Shown here piece after piece: positions 13,885 through 17,303 of a stretch of 17,303 nucleotides of DNA (within the stretch, counting starts at the first letter, position 1; each line of letters starts with the position of its first letter). The stretch comes from Armatimonadota bacterium (GTDB lineage Bacteria; Armatimonadota; Armatimonadia; Armatimonadales; Armatimonadaceae): contig JAURHZ010000015.1 of NCBI GenBank assembly GCA_030833025.1, positions 1 to 17,303 on the forward strand, written 5' to 3'. Both the position numbers and the translations under genes were made by a program. The notes below the pieces were generated by a model. That model did no database searches. It was not told the DNA's origin and saw only the letters and a program-made list of their open reading frames with translations.

Positions 13885-15153
13885 CTTGCATACCTACCGC
13901 TAGCTCTTGCCTTTCAGCTGATGGTGTTGGAAGCCCCGTTGTTTTCATCCACCATCGCAGGACTACCTGACTCCGGTCGCCAGCTGCGAGCATGGGGACT
14001 TACGATGCAGCTTTCGCTCTGCATCGAGAGTCCAGTGATTATGTTGTTGGCATCGAGCCTGGCATTTGTACACTCGAAAGAGACGTATGCCGTAACCCGT
14101 AAGCTGACCATCATCTTATGCTGGTACTGCACCGCGCTTACATTCCTTGCCGGCTGGACTCCCCTCCTCGATATCGTTGCTCATCAATGGCTGGGGTTTC
14201 CGAGGGAAACCGTTGAGGCATCACGTGTTCCACTACGGATCATGTTGTTTTGGTCAGCTGCCATTGGCTGGAGACGGTTTCTACAAGGAATCCTCATCCA
14301 TCAAGGACAATCACAGCGACTAGTTCACGGCACATTACTTCGCTTGACGGCGATCTTCATCACAACAGTAACCCTTGCCCGCACATACGCTATGGGGGGC
14401 GCCGCCATTGCCGCAACGGCCATCATGGTCGGTGTCCTAGTCGAAAGCGTTTATGTGACATTTGTTTCAAGAGCAGCTGTGACAGCGGTTACCGATTTGC
14501 GCTGTGGCACAGAGTCGAAACTCCTGATGCAAAAGTTGATTCGGTTTCACACGCCCCTTGCCGCGACATCATTGCTCGGACTCATCGTGCAGCCCGTGGT
14601 CAGCCAATACCTCGCTGGCCGCCCCAACAGTTTTGTAAGCCTTGCCGTCTGGCCGGTTTTGTTTGGCATAGTCCTCGAGCTCAGAGGTTGGGGAATCAGT
14701 GTTCAAGAACTAGCGGTTGGAAGATTGAAGCAGAAACGCTCAACCGAGCGCGGCATTTGGATGTTTTCACTTTTCGTGGGATTACTTACATCTGCTATCG
14801 TAGTACTTATCTGTCTCGTGCCACCGTTGATGCATGGGATTGAGAGAATTCTGAATCTGGATGCACGAAATCGCGAAATCCGATTAGCACTTGAACAGGC
14901 ACTTCCATGGTGTCTTGGGCTTCCACTGAGTACATCATTGCTTTCTGCTCACCGTGGGATACTTGCCTATAAGAAACAAAGTGTGCTCGTGTCTGCGGGC
15001 ATGGTGGTTGGAATCGTCACCCTGATAGGCTGCCTGTGGTTTGCTCGCGGTACCAACTTCCCGGCCTTGCCTACAGCTTGTGTCGCGTTAGTCCTTTCAG
15101 AGGTTGTATCGATTGCGGTTCAACTCCTACCGCTTAAAGCGAGAACAGGCTGA
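13858..15153 (+). CDS. Polytopic transporter, ANKH/MATE-like (MOP superfamily)
   Basis: 431-residue membrane protein with about 11-12 hydrophobic helices. The N-terminal third, FLAYLPLALAFQLMVLEAPLF, STIAGLPDSGRQLRAWGLTMQL and CIESPVIMLLASSLAFVHSKETY, resembles bacterial homologues of ANKH (progressive ankylosis protein), a branch related to MATE/MOP flippases. The internal repeat expected for that fold is suggested by FHTPLAATSLLGLIVQPVVSQYLA (second half). Substrate unknown; phosphate, pyrophosphate or small organic anions are only guesses from ANKH. The start is uncertain: TTG at 13858 keeps the first helix whole but lies within a terminator-like hairpin, and the next ATG (13921, residue 22) would cut that helix. 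No ATG or GTG occurs nearby upstream in frame. Confidence 0.72.
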   Translation: MLTAFRRIFLAYLPLALAFQLMVLEAPLFSSTIAGLPDSGRQLRAWGLTMQLSLCIESPVIMLLASSLAFVHSKETYAVTRKLTIILCWYCTALTFLAGWTPLLDIVAHQWLGFPRETVEASRVPLRIMLFWSAAIGWRRFLQGILIHQGQSQRLVHGTLLRLTAIFITTVTLARTYAMGGAAIAATAIMVGVLVESVYVTFVSRAAVTAVTDLRCGTESKLLMQKLIRFHTPLAATSLLGLIVQPVVSQYLAGRPNSFVSLAVWPVLFGIVLELRGWGISVQELAVGRLKQKRSTERGIWMFSLFVGLLTSAIVVLICLVPPLMHGIERILNLDARNREIRLALEQALPWCLGLPLSTSLLSAHRGILAYKKQSVLVSAGMVVGIVTLIGCLWFARGTNFPALPTACVALVLSEVVSIAVQLLPLKARTG

Positions 15154-15260
15154 GGCACTACAGCCAAGAAAACACGATTTTTTCGTTACTTTAAAACCCG
15201 TTGTTGTCAGCAGCAAACTAAGCGCATTTGGCGTGACATCCTGCTGATGGTTGAGCAGGT
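15154..15260. other. Convergent gap with alternative hairpins
   Basis: Two pairings share one arm: CCTGCT/AGCAGG (15240-15245 and 15254-15259, 8-base loop) and TCAGCAG/CTGCTGA (15207-15213 and 15241-15247). The first is followed on the plus strand by only TTT, so it is a weak terminator at best. A T-run at 15178-15183 has no adjacent stable stem. Confidence 0.4.
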
Positions 15261-15515
15261 TTACAATCGGTACATGAGTTCATCTAGAAGACCTGCCCGA
15301 AGCAGCGCATCTATGTCGGACATGAACACATACACTTGTCCGTTTTGATCCCAGTTTGCATTCAGGCGACCATCGGATATTAGCTCACGGAGGCGCTGCT
15401 CAATGTCCTTCAGGAGCTCACGGTCGCGTGCTCCGGATTCTCGTGATGATGCTCCCGGGCGGTCCTTTAGTCGGTCATACACGCGAACCGATGCCAGCTT
15501 GATACGCATACTCAT
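15261..15515 (-). CDS. Small protein of unknown function after the prepilin gene
   Basis: 84 residues from the ATG at 15515, which lies 2 bases after the prepilin stop codon and has CAGGA about 10 bases upstream. An earlier in-frame ATG at 15545 would overlap the prepilin gene by 28 bases. The protein is soluble and charged, with two helical parts (KLASVRVYDRLKD; RDRELLKDIEQRLRELISDGRLN) and a short strand-helix end (GQVYVFMSDIDALLRAGLLDELMYRL). I recognise no domain and see no cysteines, signal peptide or membrane segment. Tight coupling to the prepilin-like gene is the only functional hint. Confidence 0.65.
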   Translation of the reverse strand: MSMRIKLASVRVYDRLKDRPGASSRESGARDRELLKDIEQRLRELISDGRLNANWDQNGQVYVFMSDIDALLRAGLLDELMYRL

Positions 15516-15517
15516 GG

Positions 15518-16177
15518 CTAATCGGTCCTGCTGTCTCGCATCCACTTTGCGTGAAAATCGAGGAAGAGACGGTTTCGTCCACCTCGATGCGCAGTAAGTC
15601 CACGCATATCACTTTTTACCGATGGAATTGTCTTCGGGAAATACGGGTCCACTAATAGCTCTATCGCAGCGTCTGAATCCGGATACCCACTCGCAACCAA
15701 GTCGGAGAGCGCGGAAACCGTTGACTTCCCCCAGAGATTGTCCAGCGGGACAGGTTGATCTGGGCGGTCAAAGCGCCACATCCAATATGTCGTAACACCA
15801 AATGGCGTTGCCTCAAGGACTTGTTGACGATTAGCGAATTTCCCGATACCCGATGGACACGTAAAGAGTGCCGTCGATTTGATGTATGGATTTAGAACGA
15901 TTGCTGCCCAGCCACAACGAGGGTCGGACGGCGGCCATGATGGTGCCCAAGAGCGCTGCGCTGGTTGTACTTTCAGGTCACGTCGATCGGGGAAGCACTC
16001 ATCATAATCACTGATGTACATACCGACGGCAAGACCAACCTGCCGCATGTTTGACAAACATGCGGTGGAACGGGCACTCTCGCGCGCGGTGGCAAAAACT
16101 GGAAAGAGGATGGCTGCAAGGATTGCAATAATTGCAATCACAACCAAAAGCTCAATCAACGTAAAGCCTCTTAGCAT
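15518..16177 (-). CDS. Type IV prepilin-like protein, variant of the H-X9-DG family
   Basis: 219 residues. It has a canonical class III signal: a four-residue leader MLRG, then FTLIELLVVIAIIAILAAILFPVFA, with cleavage by prepilin peptidase expected after Gly4 and Glu at mature position 5. The following TARESARSTACLSNMRQVGLAVGMYISDYDECFP is typical of the large pseudopilin families of Armatimonadota and Planctomycetes. The C-terminal mark of this family (His, nine residues, Asp-Gly) appears as His197-X9-Asp207-Phe, so the Gly is replaced. Cysteines in RCGWAAI and LFTCPSG may form a disulfide. The ATG at 16177 gives the usual leader length and overlaps the peptidase gene by 7 bases; an ATG at 16192 would add five residues. 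No secretion ATPase or peptidase gene is adjacent. Confidence 0.88.
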   Translation of the reverse strand: MLRGFTLIELLVVIAIIAILAAILFPVFATARESARSTACLSNMRQVGLAVGMYISDYDECFPDRRDLKVQPAQRSWAPSWPPSDPRCGWAAIVLNPYIKSTALFTCPSGIGKFANRQQVLEATPFGVTTYWMWRFDRPDQPVPLDNLWGKSTVSALSDLVASGYPDSDAAIELLVDPYFPKTIPSVKSDMRGLTAHRGGRNRLFLDFHAKWMRDSRTD

Positions 16178-17133
16178 GCAAATCTGGTCCATGTGCCTGA
16201 GCCTGGCTCAAATATAGCTGTATAGACATCCCCGGACTCCGTTACAACACCGCGATACATTCCAGAACAGTTTATGGTAGTAACTGCTGTTCCATCGGGC
16301 GTTAGTGCAATGATGCCGCCACTGCCTCCAAGTACCTTGAGCTCATCACAAATCACACTGTCTGATGCATCTCGTAACGACTGATTTCCCCATCGGATCC
16401 GCGAGGCAATTGATGCTGCACATGTCGTGCGAATAAAGTATTCTCCGTGCCCAGTGGCGCTTACTGCACACGAATGATTGTCGGCAAATGTACCCGCTCC
16501 GATGATTGGTGAATCGCCGACGCGGCCGTAATGTTTGTTTGTCATGCCGCCCGTACTTGTTGCTGCTGCAACATCTCCGCGTACATCGACAGCAACAGCA
16601 CCGACCGTACCAAACTTGTTGTCTTCAGACAAAGAAATCGTTCCCGATGTCCTTTGCTGGTCTAGCTGCGCTTGTCGGGCGTCGGTAATAAAGTACGACT
16701 GGGGCTCCGTTGGTAAGTCATTTTCTTCGACATACTGATCAGCTCCACTCCCAGCCAGCATGACGAAAGGACTGTTATCCATCACATGGCGGGCAACATG
16801 AATCGGATTGCGCGCTGCGGTCAGCTGTGTGACCGCACCAGCACCTAAGTCGCTTCCTCGCATAAGGGCAGCGTCCATCTCTACACCGCCCGTGTGCGTC
16901 AGCACACTTCCCCTACCCGCGTTGAATAACGGAGAGTTCTCAAGGACTGTAACAGCGGATACTACGATTTCAATCGAGCTAAGGCCTGCTTGCCATGCTT
17001 TGTAGCCATCCGAGAGTGCATTGAGGAGAACATCATGAAATTCAGGCGCACGGTCACCAAGCTGTGAGCGGGTGATGATTCCTGCTCCGCCATGAATCAC
17101 GAGGACTGCATTTGTAAAGTCTTCGGTAGCCAC
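16171..17133 (-). CDS. Isoaspartyl peptidase/L-asparaginase (Ntn hydrolase)
   Basis: 320-residue plant-type (IaaA-like) enzyme that cleaves isoaspartyl dipeptides and asparagine. It is made as a precursor that self-cleaves before the nucleophile Thr176 in NKFGTVGAVAVD. Other conserved parts: VIHGGAGI (13-20), NAGRGSVLTHTGGVEMDAALM (71-91, oxyanion/substrate region), STGGMTNKHYGRVGDSPIIGAGTFAD (after the Thr) and SATGHGEYFIRTTCA. The alpha and beta subunits would be about 175 and 145 residues, normal for the family. It starts with GTG, 2 bases after the stop of the aminotransferase gene, with only a weak GGG-type ribosome site, so translation is probably coupled. Role: amino-acid recovery from damaged protein or asparagine use. 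Confidence 0.94.
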   Translation of the reverse strand: MATEDFTNAVLVIHGGAGIITRSQLGDRAPEFHDVLLNALSDGYKAWQAGLSSIEIVVSAVTVLENSPLFNAGRGSVLTHTGGVEMDAALMRGSDLGAGAVTQLTAARNPIHVARHVMDNSPFVMLAGSGADQYVEENDLPTEPQSYFITDARQAQLDQQRTSGTISLSEDNKFGTVGAVAVDVRGDVAAATSTGGMTNKHYGRVGDSPIIGAGTFADNHSCAVSATGHGEYFIRTTCAASIASRIRWGNQSLRDASDSVICDELKVLGGSGGIIALTPDGTAVTTINCSGMYRGVVTESGDVYTAIFEPGSGTWTRFAC

Positions 17134-17135
17134 GC

Positions 17136-17303
17136 TTACCCGATCACAAAACCGGAGACTTTTACGTGTGCCCGGAATGCATCGATTACACGATTGGTTA
17201 CAGGACCTGGTTTACCGTTTCCGATACTGCGTTCATCAAGCACGACGGCAGGGATGACTTCTGCCGCGGTGCCCGTCAGGAAACATTCATCCGCTGTGTA
17301 AAT
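17136..17303 (-). CDS. ilvE: Branched-chain amino acid aminotransferase, C-terminal part (partial)
   Basis: The right edge holds the last 55 codons of a class IV (fold type IV) PLP aminotransferase. YTADECFLTGTAAEVIPAVV and SIGNGKPGPVTNRVIDAF are the C-terminal hallmark of IlvE, in which the TGTAAE loop binds the PLP phosphate. The rest, including the catalytic Lys, is outside the window. D-amino acid transaminase and aminodeoxychorismate lyase share the fold, but the GKPGP...F ending fits IlvE best. It is the first visible gene of the minus-strand group that continues with the isoaspartyl peptidase. Confidence 0.88.
   Translation of the reverse strand: MYTADECFLTGTAAEVIPAVVLDERSIGNGKPGPVTNRVIDAFRAHVKVSGFVIG

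Noticed and set aside
14250..14843. Plus-strand open frame of 197 codons
   Set aside because: It is an alternative frame of the transporter gene and translates to a His/Arg/Cys-rich sequence without structure.
1..17303. CRISPR arrays, tRNA or rRNA genes, transposons or prophage
   Set aside because: No regularly spaced repeats, no tRNA-like or rRNA sequence, and no transposase or integrase-type proteins were seen on either strand.

Overview
The window looks like chromosomal DNA of a free-living bacterium, most likely an Armatimonadota (Fimbriimonas/Chthonomonas-like) lineage. The main clue is a lone type IV prepilin-like protein whose N-terminus reads FTLIELLVVIAI...AILFPVFATARESAR...CLSNMRQVGLA, a wording typical of the large H-X9-DG pseudopilin families of that phylum. 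The taxonomic call is inference. The other genes are ordinary housekeeping or accessory genes. I see no transposase, integrase, phage gene, tRNA, rRNA or CRISPR array, and no strong sign of recent transfer.

Layout. (1) Bases 2-139 hold the 3' end of an unidentified plus-strand gene, closed by a good intrinsic terminator at 188-211. (2) Bases 337-7740 are a tight minus-strand operon. In transcription order it holds ftsK/spoIIIE DNA translocase, a YtcJ-type amidohydrolase, a DusB-like tRNA-dihydrouridine synthase, a MacB/LolCDE-type ABC permease, its ATPase, and a small two-helix membrane protein. Four of the five junctions overlap or touch, and a textbook sigma70-type promoter sits directly before ftsK. 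(3) Bases 7807-11647 are plus-strand: 6-phosphogluconolactonase, a DUF721/DciA-like protein with a C-terminal zinc ribbon, and a ComEC DNA-uptake protein split into two genes, a membrane channel half and a separate metallo-beta-lactamase half that carries its own lipoprotein signal. (4) Bases 11663-12055 (minus) are a single-domain response regulator with its own promoter and terminator. (5) Bases 12196-15153 (plus) are hrcA, grpE and an ANKH/MATE-like membrane transporter. dnaK and dnaJ are not next to grpE. (6) Bases 15261-17303 (minus) run from the 3' end of a branched-chain aminotransferase, through isoaspartyl peptidase/asparaginase and the prepilin-like protein, to a small unknown protein; every junction is coupled or overlapping.

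I found no convincing wholly new multigene system. The points most worth a second look are: the split ComEC with a lipoprotein-type nuclease half; the two stacked hairpins, one shaped like a terminator, that cover the start of the transporter after grpE; the response-regulator terminator encoded inside the 3' end of the convergent comEC-like gene; the unusual Cys-Trp in the Dus active-site motif; and the near-leaderless promoter spacing at ftsK and hrcA.
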